This document shows positions 24,791 to 34,546 of a stretch of 64,000 nt of DNA, piece by piece. The notes beneath the pieces are model-generated. The model saw only the letters and a list, made by a program, of their open reading frames with translations, had not been told where the DNA came from and did no database searches. The DNA is from Aquimarina sp. ERC-38 (GTDB taxonomy: Bacteria; Bacteroidota; Bacteroidia; Flavobacteriales; Flavobacteriaceae): contig NZ_CP098511.1 in assembly GCF_026222555.1 (NCBI RefSeq), forward strand, positions 1,717,501-1,781,500, read 5' to 3'. The stretch's first letter is position 1, and every line of letters begins with the position of its first letter. Position numbers and translations under genes: made by a program.

Positions 24791-25138
24791 GTTAAGAAAT
24801 AAGTATCTAAAGAAACTAAACCTACAATAGAAAAAAGACACATATTTCCCTACTAATTGAACGGACTAAAATTAATTATTTGTTAAGGTAGCATCATTTT
24901 TTGGTAATAAACAATAGTTAAAAAAGTACTACTTATTTAAAGAAAACCTAAATTATTAACTTATTTTATTTTGAATAATGTATTCAATCCGTTGATAAAG
25001 AGACGCATTAACTAATTTTTTAGGTTAATTAACAATTTGTTAAGGTTAAACCATTTGTCTTATGAAAAAAAACATCTGTGGCAAGTAGAAGTATTCGTAT
25101 AGTGAATCTTTGTAGAACTAATTAAAACGATTCATAAT
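24791..25138 (+). other. Upstream region of susC
   Basis: 348 bp without a gene. It must contain the PUL promoter; the best box is AATCTTTG (one mismatch to TAnnTTTG) about 35 bp before the start. TTAACAATTTGTTAAGG around 25028-25044 is a TTAACA-AATTTG-TTAA-type imperfect palindrome and may be an operator. No regulator gene of hybrid two-component, SusR, AraC or ECF type adjoins. Confidence 0.35.
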
Positions 25139-28100
25139 ATGGAATTTAGCAGTAGTAAGCGTTCACACAAAACTATCTATATAACATTTCTTTTTGTTAT
25201 GTTCATTTTTGTAATGCAAGCGCAAACAACTACCATAAGCGGTAACGTCCTCGGTGAAGGGGTACCGCTACCCGGAGTCAGTATTTTTGTAAAAGGTAGT
25301 ACGATAGGAGCAGTTACGGATTTTGATGGAAATTATGAAATTAAGGCAAATGAAAATGCAACTTTGGTTTTTAGTTATGTCGGTTTCCAAACACAAGAAA
25401 TAGCCATATCTGGAAATACTATAATTGACGTAATAATGCTACCGGATGTATCAAACCTCGAAGAAATTGTAGTCATAGGATATGGAACCCAAAGAAAAAA
25501 GGAGCTCGCAGGTGCAGTGGGTCAGGTAAAAGCAGAAGAACTGGTTAGAATGACAACTACGGATATTGGTACGGCGCTTCAAGGACAAATATCCGGGGTA
25601 AGTGTTACTTCAAGTACAGGACAGCCGGGAGAAACAGCAAATATTCTTATTCGTGGTTTTTCTTCTCTACAAGATGGACAAAACGGTCCTTTATATGTAG
25701 TAGACGGAATCCCCTATGACTTTGATCCGCAATTAAGTATTAGCGAAATCGAAAGTATTGATATCTTAAAAGATGCTGCCTCTTCTTCTATTTATGGAAC
25801 CCGAGGTGCCGGGGGGGTGATTCTAATTACAACCAAAAGAGGTAAAGTGGGTCAAATGGATATTACATTAAATGGCGAATATGGCGTTCAGGAAATTACC
25901 TCATACACTCCGTTTATGGAATCGTATCAATATACTTATCTGGATTTATTAAGAAGTTCCAATACATCTGATAAACCTTTTGATAATATTAATGCAGAAA
26001 TTCACAGAAATGCCAACTGGTTTACTAATAATACAAATATTGAAGATAATATTTTAAATGATTTGGCGGCGGTTCAAAACCATTCTCTAAACGTCGCAGG
26101 AGGGGCAGAAGGCTTAACTTATAATTTTAATATCAACCTGTTTGATCAAGAAGGGATCATGGTTAATTCCGCTTATCGGCGTTTAAACTTAAGATCTAAC
26201 GTGCAGTTTAAAAAAGGAAATTGGAAAGTTTTTACAGGTTTGACTTTTAGCAGAGACCGTCAAGAACGACCACTGGGCAATGTATTTTCTCAGATATTTG
26301 AATATAAACCTTTTCAGCCACCTATTAACCTGGGAGAAACAGCTTTAACAGATGTAACGGAGTTTGAACCGGATTTCGCAGAAGGTTTAGGTCAGGTACG
26401 AAACTTAGGATTTGTCGCCAGGCGTTTAAATTCAACGAATGTTTTAGACGGAAGCAATACCGGAGCTAATGTTCAGATTGACTACAATCTTTTAGAAGGT
26501 CTTAAACTCACCGCTCGTGGTGGAGCTCAATACAACACTAGAAAAGGAGATAGAATTATTCCTTTACTGAACGTTTTTAATACACAAGGAGTGTTAATTC
26601 CACCGCAACCCTTTGAAGTCACTTCAAAAAGAACTTCCCTTTTTGAATATGAAAAATTAACTTTTGAAGGAATTTTGAATTATGATAAATCTATAGGAAA
26701 ACACAACCTATCCTTACTTTTAGTAAATTCTATTGAAAGGTCCGAAACACAATTCTTTGAAGCAGAAAAAAGAGATCAGGCTAATGAGCAAATATCAGTT
26801 TTTGACGGATATACACAGACCTTTAATATCGCATCAAATGGTAGGGATAATGTAAGAACACTTATTGGGTATCTAGGAAGAATTCAGTATAACTATGATG
26901 GGAAATACCTGTTTAGCGCTAGTATCCGTAGAGATGGCTCCTCACAGTTCAGTCCTCAAAACAGGTGGGGGATGTTTCCATCAGTAATGCTTGCCTGGAA
27001 TGTTTCAGACGAATATTTTTGGGAAAACCTGGGCGCTTCGGCCAGCAGTTTAAAATTAAGAGCCACCTATGGAACCACGGGTAATGACCGATTCACTCCG
27101 TATGGTAATCAAGCCGTTGTAAATTTAGGCCAGGATTACGTATTTGGAAGTACGAATGCTTCGCCTGGTGTAAGTGGTAGTCAAACCTTATCCTTTGGTA
27201 CGATTCAGGAAAGGTTTGCTAATGAAAACGTAAAGTGGGAAACCTCTGTTGAATCCAATTTAGGATTTGATTTGGGTTTATTTAAAAATAGCCTGACTAT
27301 CTCCGGAGATTATTATAGAAACGAAAAGAGAGACCTTCTCTTCAACGTGGTAAATGCACCGTCAACTGGGGTTTTTGGAAATAATAGAAATATTATCCTG
27401 AATGTTGGAAATATGGAAAATATTGGAATTGAATATGCAGTAAATTACAGACATCGTGGTAAAGGAGGGTTTAACTGGAATACCGGTATTACCTACTCTC
27501 AAAATACAAATAGGGTAACTAAAACCAGTGATAACAATCCCATTATATTTTTAGACCAAAGTTTTGTTTCAAACAGAAGTGATGTTCCTGAACGTGTAAG
27601 TGTAATTACAGAAGGTTTTGAAGCAGCATCCTTTTTTCTAAGAGAAACAGATGGTGTTATTAGCACTCAAGAAGAATTAGATGCATATACCGCAGAAGTT
27701 GATGATCCCGATGCAGAAATCGGTAGTTTTAGGTATATAGATCAACTTACCGTAGATACGGATGGTGATGGGGTTCCGGATGCAGGAGATGGTATCCTTG
27801 ACCAAAATGATAAAGTATATAAAGGTAGCGGTGTTCCGGATTTTGAAATGGGGGTTAACTTTAATGCTAATTATAAAGGTATTGATTTCTCTATGAGTTG
27901 GTTCGGGTCGTATGGAGCTGAAATTATGAATGGAAGTAAGGCCTATGCCTACCAATCCGGTACCCATCAGGATTTATATTATTCATGGACTACCCAAAAC
28001 ACAACTTCTAATATACCCTTATGGGAATCGAGAAACACGGCATCGTATCGGGGGGGCTCTGATTTCTGGTTAGAAGATGGTTCATTCATCAGACTTAGAA

Positions 28101-28318
28101 ATATATCCTTAGGCTACTCGCTATCTAAAAAAATAATTGACAGATTAGGAATAAGTACTTTTAGGATTTACCTCCAGGGGCAAAACCTGGTTACATTAAC
28201 AAAATATACCGGGTACGATCCGGAAGTAGGAAACAATGGTTTTAGTCAACGGGGAATTGATTTAGGAACCTTTCCCATTAGTCGTCAGTATAAACTAGGA
28301 CTACAAGTAAAATTTTAA
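25139..28318 (+). CDS. SusC/RagA-type TonB-dependent outer-membrane transporter
   Basis: 1059 residues. Signal peptide about 1-29 ending MQAQ; carboxypeptidase-regulatory-like domain about 30-108 (TISGNVLGEGVPLPGVSIFV, then GAVTDFDGNYEI); TonB box region EEIVVIGYGTQRKKE (about 109-123); plug with the SusC signature LYVVDGIPYD and SIDILKDAASSSIYGTRGAGGVILITTK (given here by its ends, about 200-227); then the barrel to a C-terminal aromatic strand. It imports oligosaccharides with the SusD lipoprotein encoded 10 bp downstream. No N-terminal STN domain, so no direct anti-sigma signalling. It opens the plus-strand PUL arm. Confidence 0.95.
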   Translation: MEFSSSKRSHKTIYITFLFVMFIFVMQAQTTTISGNVLGEGVPLPGVSIFVKGSTIGAVTDFDGNYEIKANENATLVFSYVGFQTQEIAISGNTIIDVIMLPDVSNLEEIVVIGYGTQRKKELAGAVGQVKAEELVRMTTTDIGTALQGQISGVSVTSSTGQPGETANILIRGFSSLQDGQNGPLYVVDGIPYDFDPQLSISEIESIDILKDAASSSIYGTRGAGGVILITTKRGKVGQMDITLNGEYGVQEITSYTPFMESYQYTYLDLLRSSNTSDKPFDNINAEIHRNANWFTNNTNIEDNILNDLAAVQNHSLNVAGGAEGLTYNFNINLFDQEGIMVNSAYRRLNLRSNVQFKKGNWKVFTGLTFSRDRQERPLGNVFSQIFEYKPFQPPINLGETALTDVTEFEPDFAEGLGQVRNLGFVARRLNSTNVLDGSNTGANVQIDYNLLEGLKLTARGGAQYNTRKGDRIIPLLNVFNTQGVLIPPQPFEVTSKRTSLFEYEKLTFEGILNYDKSIGKHNLSLLLVNSIERSETQFFEAEKRDQANEQISVFDGYTQTFNIASNGRDNVRTLIGYLGRIQYNYDGKYLFSASIRRDGSSQFSPQNRWGMFPSVMLAWNVSDEYFWENLGASASSLKLRATYGTTGNDRFTPYGNQAVVNLGQDYVFGSTNASPGVSGSQTLSFGTIQERFANENVKWETSVESNLGFDLGLFKNSLTISGDYYRNEKRDLLFNVVNAPSTGVFGNNRNIILNVGNMENIGIEYAVNYRHRGKGGFNWNTGITYSQNTNRVTKTSDNNPIIFLDQSFVSNRSDVPERVSVITEGFEAASFFLRETDGVISTQEELDAYTAEVDDPDAEIGSFRYIDQLTVDTDGDGVPDAGDGILDQNDKVYKGSGVPDFEMGVNFNANYKGIDFSMSWFGSYGAEIMNGSKAYAYQSGTHQDLYYSWTTQNTTSNIPLWESRNTASYRGGSDFWLEDGSFIRLRNISLGYSLSKKIIDRLGISTFRIYLQGQNLVTLTKYTGYDPEVGNNGFSQRGIDLGTFPISRQYKLGLQVKF

Positions 28319-28328
28319 AATTAAGGTT

Positions 28329-30236
28329 ATGAAAAAAAATATAAAAACATACTTTAACAGCTTAGCCACCGTCAAAGTAGCTACCTTATTACTAATCAGT
28401 GTAGTTTTACTTTCCTGTGATGAAGATTTTTTAGAACAGGTGAACCCAAATGAACTGACCACTGGTAGTTTCTGGCAAAATAATAACGATTTAAATGCCG
28501 GATTAACGTCGGTGTATAGCGTCCTAAAGAATAATAATATTCTGGGGATTGAAAATGAAAATCTTAGAGCAGATATCGCTACCCATTTACAATGGAGAAA
28601 TATGCTGGCACCTAATGAGATGTATGATCAGACCTTTAATGTAAACTCTAGATATGTCAGAGATCGATGGAATAATTTATATTTAGGGGTATTTAGAGCA
28701 AATCAGGTGATAGAAGCTTATGAAAGATTAAAAGACACCTATGTATCAGATACTGAAAGAGAACTGGGTGAACGGATTTTAGCGCAGGCAAGAGCGTTAA
28801 GGGGGTTTTACTATTTTACCCTAAATCATAGTTTTAATGAAGGTAATATTCCCTTGTTAAGAAAAGTTCCATCTACTTTTGAAGAATTTCAAACCGCACT
28901 TTCTACCTCAGATGATGTAAAATCGTTTTTCAGGGAAGACCTTAAATTTGGGATGGATAACCTTCCTAATTCCTACGACGCCTGGAGTGAATTTGGTAGT
29001 GATAACCTGGGGCGTATTACTGCGGGAGCTTGTGAAGCATTACTTGGGCAAAGTTATATTTATGAAAATGATTTTGTAAATGCAGAAATACATTTGAAAA
29101 ATGTGATAGATAATTATGGATACCAATTGGTAGACGATATTTCAAAAATATTTACCGGAATTGAAGAATTTGGACCAGAATCTATCTTTGAAATCAATTA
29201 TACTACCGATATTCAATTAATTGAAACTGGAGAACGCAGCCTTACACACAATCTTTCCCATAGGTTGCAAAGTTTTAATTTACAACCCGCTACCTGGCTA
29301 GCCCTAAAATACAGAGAAGAAAAAATTGACACCTTAGATCCTGCAAACACCCGTACGGATGCTCCCATTTTTGATAACCGGGGTGAAATTACAGGTACCG
29401 AAACCAGATTTCGAATCTACAGTTTGAGAATGCAGAATAGTATGTCTTCTGCAGATGATCCCGATGCTCCGATCTACGGAGTTACTAATGGGGAGTTGGG
29501 GAATGCGGGAGGAGAACCTCCACACGGTAGAATCAGGCAAAATATGTTTAAAAAATACATTCACTGGAATATAGATAACCAGGGTGAAGGTGAAGATGAC
29601 TCTACAGAGTTTAATAATCAATCGGATATCAATTTAATTTTAATAAGACTAGCAGATGTATATTTGATGTATGCAGAATGTATGATAGAAAAAGGAGACG
29701 TTTCTGAAGCTTTACGTTATATTAACAGAATTAGAAAGCGCTCTCACCTTATTCTTTTAGGAAGTGAAACTGATCCGAGTGCAGAATTTGCTGATGGACA
29801 AACTACCTATATGGATGATATCGATTTTAATCCTGACAACGGTATGCAAACGGTAAATGCGGCTAACTTAACAGAACATTTGCGATTTACAGAACGTCCC
29901 TTAGAATTATCACTTGAAGGTAATAGACCGGTGGACTTAAGACGTTGGGGAGTTTATAAACAACGCTTACAGGATTTAGCCAGTGTAAGTTATAGTTTTG
30001 TCAATATGGAAGTAAATAGTAATGGGAAACACCCCAGGCGTTTTAAACCCTTTTCGTTTAGAGACGGTGAGGACTTGCCAGCGCATTTCTCACCCCATGG
30101 GCCTGTAGTTTCCAGTCAGCCTACCATTGCTGATAATACCCTGGGTGCCCAGAGATTTACAGAAAGTGACAATGCCTATTTACCGATGCCTCAAGATGAA
30201 ATTGATGCAAATTTAAATTGGAATATTTTTGAATAA
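28329..30236 (+). CDS. SusD/RagB-like substrate-binding lipoprotein
   Basis: 635 residues. Lipoprotein signal with Cys in VVLLSCDEDFLEQ (about residue 30). SusD N-terminal start NPNELTTGSFWQNNNDLNAG, helical TPR-like repeats in the middle (ILAQARALRGFYYFTL, then AGACEALLGQSYIYENDF) and the C-terminal RFTERPLELSLEGNRPVDLR motif, then RRWGVYKQ, all typical. It caps the SusC pore and binds the glycan at the cell surface. Longer than the usual 500-550 residues, with an extended segment around 320-420 that could shape substrate specificity. Confidence 0.95.
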   Translation: MKKNIKTYFNSLATVKVATLLLISVVLLSCDEDFLEQVNPNELTTGSFWQNNNDLNAGLTSVYSVLKNNNILGIENENLRADIATHLQWRNMLAPNEMYDQTFNVNSRYVRDRWNNLYLGVFRANQVIEAYERLKDTYVSDTERELGERILAQARALRGFYYFTLNHSFNEGNIPLLRKVPSTFEEFQTALSTSDDVKSFFREDLKFGMDNLPNSYDAWSEFGSDNLGRITAGACEALLGQSYIYENDFVNAEIHLKNVIDNYGYQLVDDISKIFTGIEEFGPESIFEINYTTDIQLIETGERSLTHNLSHRLQSFNLQPATWLALKYREEKIDTLDPANTRTDAPIFDNRGEITGTETRFRIYSLRMQNSMSSADDPDAPIYGVTNGELGNAGGEPPHGRIRQNMFKKYIHWNIDNQGEGEDDSTEFNNQSDINLILIRLADVYLMYAECMIEKGDVSEALRYINRIRKRSHLILLGSETDPSAEFADGQTTYMDDIDFNPDNGMQTVNAANLTEHLRFTERPLELSLEGNRPVDLRRWGVYKQRLQDLASVSYSFVNMEVNSNGKHPRRFKPFSFRDGEDLPAHFSPHGPVVSSQPTIADNTLGAQRFTESDNAYLPMPQDEIDANLNWNIFE

Positions 30237-30241
30237 TAAAT

Positions 30242-31102
30242 ATGAGAACAATGAAATATATTAAAAATATAATAGCGGTTTTCTTACTGATTATAGTGGT
30301 GATCGGTTGTCAGGAAGAAAGTACCGTGGCCAGGGATAATGCCTTTACTGCTTTAGGATTTACAACTAGCTTTGGTGCGGGGGTAAATAAACAAACTACA
30401 GTAAACCAATTTGAATCTTTTATGGACTTATCTTCCGGGGCTACACGTCACGAATGGCGTATACCGGAAGGAGCATTTTTCTTAAGAGGGCCTATTCCTA
30501 ACCAGGTTAAAATTTTTGATCCGTTTATTATCAATCCCGGAACTACCGTATCTACGGATAGAACCGTGCACGTACTGTTTAAAGATGGAAGTTCTAGTAC
30601 CAAGGTAACACTATACAACGAATTTGCTGACTCACTTGCTTTTCAAGCCAGACGTTGGAATCCGGCAGATAGTACGGTCGTAGATACTCTTACCAGAACC
30701 ATTCGTATGGGTGATAAATGGGTATATGAATACGAACTGAATCTGGATGTGTATGATACCATTGTTCCTGAAATGCGTATCAGGGATATTAATGGAGTCA
30801 ATATAGATTTGCAAAGCACAGATGTTATCAACCTTAGTCAGGGCGATCAATTGATTTTTGAAGATTTACGATCACCCAGTAATAATGCAAGACCCGATCT
30901 TACTACCTTTAGAATAACCTCTCGTAATCCTTTTGAGGTAGTTTATGATAGTGAAGAAATGACATCGGCAATTGATACCATTACTTTTGATGCAGGCGTA
31001 GGAGAATTCACGGGTTTATTAATTTCAAAAAGAGATCCAACGGATAACTTGGCCGGAGATACGCAACGTTTTGAAATTCCAGTAATCTTTAATGTTCGGT
31101 AA
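30242..31102 (+). CDS. Surface lipoprotein, probable SusE/F-position glycan-binding protein
   Basis: 286 residues. Lipoprotein signal with Cys in IIVVIGCQEES (about residue 23). The rest is all-beta in character, with a PKD/Ig-like start (GATRHEWRIPEG, then TDRTVHVLFKDG). No catalytic motif. It follows SusD by 5 bp, the usual place of a surface glycan-binding protein. Its stop overlaps the next start (TAATG at 31100-31104), so it is translationally coupled to the sulfatase. Binding function inferred from position. Confidence 0.65.
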   Translation: MRTMKYIKNIIAVFLLIIVVIGCQEESTVARDNAFTALGFTTSFGAGVNKQTTVNQFESFMDLSSGATRHEWRIPEGAFFLRGPIPNQVKIFDPFIINPGTTVSTDRTVHVLFKDGSSSTKVTLYNEFADSLAFQARRWNPADSTVVDTLTRTIRMGDKWVYEYELNLDVYDTIVPEMRIRDINGVNIDLQSTDVINLSQGDQLIFEDLRSPSNNARPDLTTFRITSRNPFEVVYDSEEMTSAIDTITFDAGVGEFTGLLISKRDPTDNLAGDTQRFEIPVIFNVR

Positions 31103-32781
31103 TGTTGAAACTATTTTCATTCAGTTTTCTTGTAATTCTATCCGTTTTCTCCTGTAAAAAGGTTCCTGAGAAAATTGAAGAAGAAAAGAAACCGAATATT
31201 ATCTACATTATGTCAGATGATCATACCACACAGGCTTTTGGTATCTATGGGAGCAGGTTAGCCGGTTTAAACCCAACCCCAACGCTGGATGCTATAGCAA
31301 AAGAAGGAATGATCTTTGAAAATTGCTTTGTCACCAATTCTATCTGTACCCCCAGTAGGGCAACCATTATTACCGGGCAATACAGTCAGGCAAATGGCGT
31401 ACTGGATTTAGAAGGCAACGTGGCTACTAGCAATCAATACCTGCCGGCAGAAATGAAAAAACTGGGTTATCAAACTGCTTTGGTAGGCAAATGGCATTTA
31501 ACTCACCAACCCAATTTTGATTACTATAATATTTTTACAGAGCATCATCAGCAAGGTTCCTATTTTGACCCCTATTTAACAGAAAGTACGATGCATTACG
31601 AGCCCTTTAATAGTATGCCTGATTATGAAGGGAAACAATACAAAGGACATAGTTCTGATGTTATTACTGATATTATCTTAGATTGGTTAAAAAACAAACG
31701 GGATAAAAACAAACCTTTTTTTCTAATGCATCAGTTCAAAGCACCTCATGATGATTTTGAATATGCCCCCCGTTATAAAGATTATTTGAAGGATATTTTT
31801 ATACCGGAACCCTCAAGTCTGTATGATAATAAAAATAATGGTTCCGTAGCAACAAGAGGAAAAAATGATTCGCTACTATCCGTAATTGGTTCTTCAGTTT
31901 CAAAAAGAAATACCATTCGAAATATGGGAATGCGGATATGGAGTACAGAATTTACTTCCAGAAATAACCCCGATTTTGACATAGACCGAACAAAAAATCT
32001 TAGTGATCGAGAACATACTCAGGAAACTTATCAGGAATATCTAAAACGCTATTTAAGATGCGTAAAAGGCGTAGATGATAACGTTGCTCGTTTAATCGAC
32101 TATCTAAAGAAGGAAGGATTATACGAAAATACCATAATTGTGTATACCGGAGATCAAGGATTTATGCTTGGAGAACACGATTATATAGATAAGCGGTGGA
32201 TGTACGATGAATCCATGCGTATGCCTTTTTTTGTAAGGTACCCTGAAAAAATTAAGGCCGGATTAAGAACAGATGCCATTATTAACAATACTGATTTTGC
32301 ACCTACGCTCATTGATTTGGCAGGAGGACAGGCTCCCGAGCAAATGCAGGGTCATAGTTTTAAGCATATATTGCAAACCGGTCAGGAACCGGAAGATTGG
32401 CAACAATCCACCTATTACAGGTACTGGATGCATATGGCACATGCACATGCTAATCCTGCCCACTTTGGGATTCGTACAAAACAGTATAAACTGATTTTTT
32501 TCTACGGTAAATACTGGGTGGATACTAAAGATCCGGATGCGGATTGGAATAAAAAAAGCTGGGGTAACCGTTTTGAATTAGATACACCCGTTGCCTGGGA
32601 ATTTTATGACTTATCCGTAGATCCTAAAGAAATGAATAATGCTTATAAAGATCCGAAATACAAAGATATTATTACCAACCTAAAAACACAATTGCTAGCA
32701 AAACGAAAAGAACTGGATGAAGAAGATAAAGAAAGATACCCACACATTCAAAAAGTGATTGACATACATTGGAACGACTAG
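31102..32781 (+). CDS. Type I sulfatase, lipoprotein
   Basis: 559 residues, S1 family. Formylglycine motif C82-T-P-S-R followed by ATIITG; metal-binding Asp pair in MSDDHTTQA (D39, D40); second metal site in VYTGDQGFMLGEHDYIDKRW; VGKWHLTH substrate/metal motif. Lipoprotein signal with Cys in LSVFSCKK (residue 18), so it is membrane-anchored, likely on the periplasmic or outer face. It removes sulfate esters from the galactan or its oligomers after the Cys is converted to formylglycine by a maturase encoded elsewhere. Position of sulfate attacked cannot be told by eye. Confidence 0.92.
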   Translation: MLKLFSFSFLVILSVFSCKKVPEKIEEEKKPNIIYIMSDDHTTQAFGIYGSRLAGLNPTPTLDAIAKEGMIFENCFVTNSICTPSRATIITGQYSQANGVLDLEGNVATSNQYLPAEMKKLGYQTALVGKWHLTHQPNFDYYNIFTEHHQQGSYFDPYLTESTMHYEPFNSMPDYEGKQYKGHSSDVITDIILDWLKNKRDKNKPFFLMHQFKAPHDDFEYAPRYKDYLKDIFIPEPSSLYDNKNNGSVATRGKNDSLLSVIGSSVSKRNTIRNMGMRIWSTEFTSRNNPDFDIDRTKNLSDREHTQETYQEYLKRYLRCVKGVDDNVARLIDYLKKEGLYENTIIVYTGDQGFMLGEHDYIDKRWMYDESMRMPFFVRYPEKIKAGLRTDAIINNTDFAPTLIDLAGGQAPEQMQGHSFKHILQTGQEPEDWQQSTYYRYWMHMAHAHANPAHFGIRTKQYKLIFFYGKYWVDTKDPDADWNKKSWGNRFELDTPVAWEFYDLSVDPKEMNNAYKDPKYKDIITNLKTQLLAKRKELDEEDKERYPHIQKVIDIHWND

Positions 32782-32791
32782 AATTTGCATA

Positions 32792-34411
32792 ATGAACGCT
32801 ACTTTTAAAACCCTTATACTCTTTTTTTTACTTTTTTCAATAAACAGTTTTAGCCAACTAAAGCAGGAAAAATTTAAAAAAAATTATATCTATAATATTC
32901 CTAAATGGGAAGTCCTGGATATAGTACTGACTACCAAAAACAAAATAAAATCACCATTCACCACAGCTTTTACAACTATGTTTACTCATGAGGGTGGTGC
33001 ACAAATAGAAGTGCCTGGCTTTTACAATGGAGATAACACCTGGATCATCAGATTCTCCAGCGCACTTACTGGAAAATGGCGTTTTACAACAGTATCCGAG
33101 ATTAAAGAATTAAATGGAAAAACCGGAAAAATTACGGTAACAGCATCTAATAGCAATAATCACGGAGCCATTGTTATTAACAAAAAAAATCCGCAACATT
33201 TTTTCTATGAAGATGGCACCCCTTATTTTTTAACCGCTTTTGAATGTGATTGGTTGTACGCACTGGATTACCATAACGATAAGAACTTGCCTAAAACAGA
33301 TCATTTGTTAAACTTAATTAAAGCAAATGGATTTAACCAGATCGTTATGAACGTATTTTCTTATGACGTAAGTTGGAAAAAAGACGAAAGGTTAAAAAAA
33401 CATCCTGAACATGAATTTGGCGCTCCAAAAGATATATTTCCTTTTTTGGGTACTAATGACCAACCGGACTATTCAGCTTTAAATCCTGAATTTTTTAAAA
33501 AATTAGATCGAACCATTAGTGCCATGCACGATAAAAGGATAGTTTCGCATTTAATGATTTATGTTTGGAACAAATTAGTAGCCTGGCCAGATATGAACAC
33601 AGAAGCAGATAATATGTATTTTGACTATGTAGTAAAGCGTTATCAGGCATTTCCTAATATGGTTTGGGATATTTCCAAAGAAGCTTTGTACTACGGCAGG
33701 GCAGATGCTGACTATGTACATGGTAGAATAGATAGAATCCGAAAACAAGATGCATATAACCGATTACTCTCAGTTCATGATTTTAAATATTGTTCGCGTT
33801 ATCCTGAGAAAGTAGATTTTATTTCTATACAAAACTGGTCGCATAATATTTATGATAAGATGATGGAAGTTAAAAAAAGGTTTAAAGACAAACCGGTTTT
33901 TAATATAGAACACGGGGGCTATGAAGAGTCACCTTATGTGGTTTTTACCGGTGATTATACGAATCCCGAAATTTGTCTGCGTCGTAATTATATGTGCCTT
34001 TTTGCCGGCGTATATACGACGTATTACTGGCAGGGCACTTCCTGGAATGTAATTATTTACAATCCTTTTGAACAACCCGTTGATTTTATAAAACCCAGGT
34101 TTGATTATTTTAAACCTATGAAAAAACTGTTCTCTCAATTTGAATTCAATACACTAAAACCAACCCCTGCCAAAAATGGAAGTGCCTATAATTTGACGGA
34201 TGATAAAGGAACGGTTTTATTATATATTCATAAAGAAAACTATGGGATAGATGCTGCCTTCTTAAAAAATAAAAAAGAACCGAGGAACTATCAATGGTTT
34301 CATACCTTAACCGGAGAAATGACGGAGGTGAAAACCATACAGAATATTAGGAAATTTGTTTCACCTTGGAGCGGTACAGCAGACGCCATCCTGATTTCAA
34401 AGTTAGAATAG
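32792..34411 (+). CDS. DUF5060/DUF4038-type putative glycoside hydrolase
   Basis: 539 residues from the start chosen here (ATG at 32792, just after the sulfatase stop, giving signal MNATFKTLILFFLLFSINSF). An upstream in-frame ATG at 32759 would add 11 residues without sense. Residues about 20-110 are an Ig-like DUF5060 domain (PKWEVLDIVLTTKNKIKSPF); about 130-440 is a TIM barrel of DUF4038/GH140-like type (FLTAFECDWLYALDYHND, then LIKANGFNQIVMNVFSYD). Candidate catalytic Glu residues lie in MVWDISKEALYYG and VFNIEHGGYEESPY, the usual strand 4 and 7 positions of clan GH-A. Substrate not established; related proteins occur in algal-polysaccharide loci. Confidence 0.75.
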   Translation: MNATFKTLILFFLLFSINSFSQLKQEKFKKNYIYNIPKWEVLDIVLTTKNKIKSPFTTAFTTMFTHEGGAQIEVPGFYNGDNTWIIRFSSALTGKWRFTTVSEIKELNGKTGKITVTASNSNNHGAIVINKKNPQHFFYEDGTPYFLTAFECDWLYALDYHNDKNLPKTDHLLNLIKANGFNQIVMNVFSYDVSWKKDERLKKHPEHEFGAPKDIFPFLGTNDQPDYSALNPEFFKKLDRTISAMHDKRIVSHLMIYVWNKLVAWPDMNTEADNMYFDYVVKRYQAFPNMVWDISKEALYYGRADADYVHGRIDRIRKQDAYNRLLSVHDFKYCSRYPEKVDFISIQNWSHNIYDKMMEVKKRFKDKPVFNIEHGGYEESPYVVFTGDYTNPEICLRRNYMCLFAGVYTTYYWQGTSWNVIIYNPFEQPVDFIKPRFDYFKPMKKLFSQFEFNTLKPTPAKNGSAYNLTDDKGTVLLYIHKENYGIDAAFLKNKKEPRNYQWFHTLTGEMTEVKTIQNIRKFVSPWSGTADAILISKLE

Positions 34412-34546
34412 GGAATGAGCATTTTTTAGTCATATCATCTATTATAAAAGACATACGTTTTGTCATATTAATACTTGTAAATGTTACTTCGTAACGCATT
34501 ATTTTAGGAAATTAAAACCTCAAAAAATCATCTAACAATTAGTACT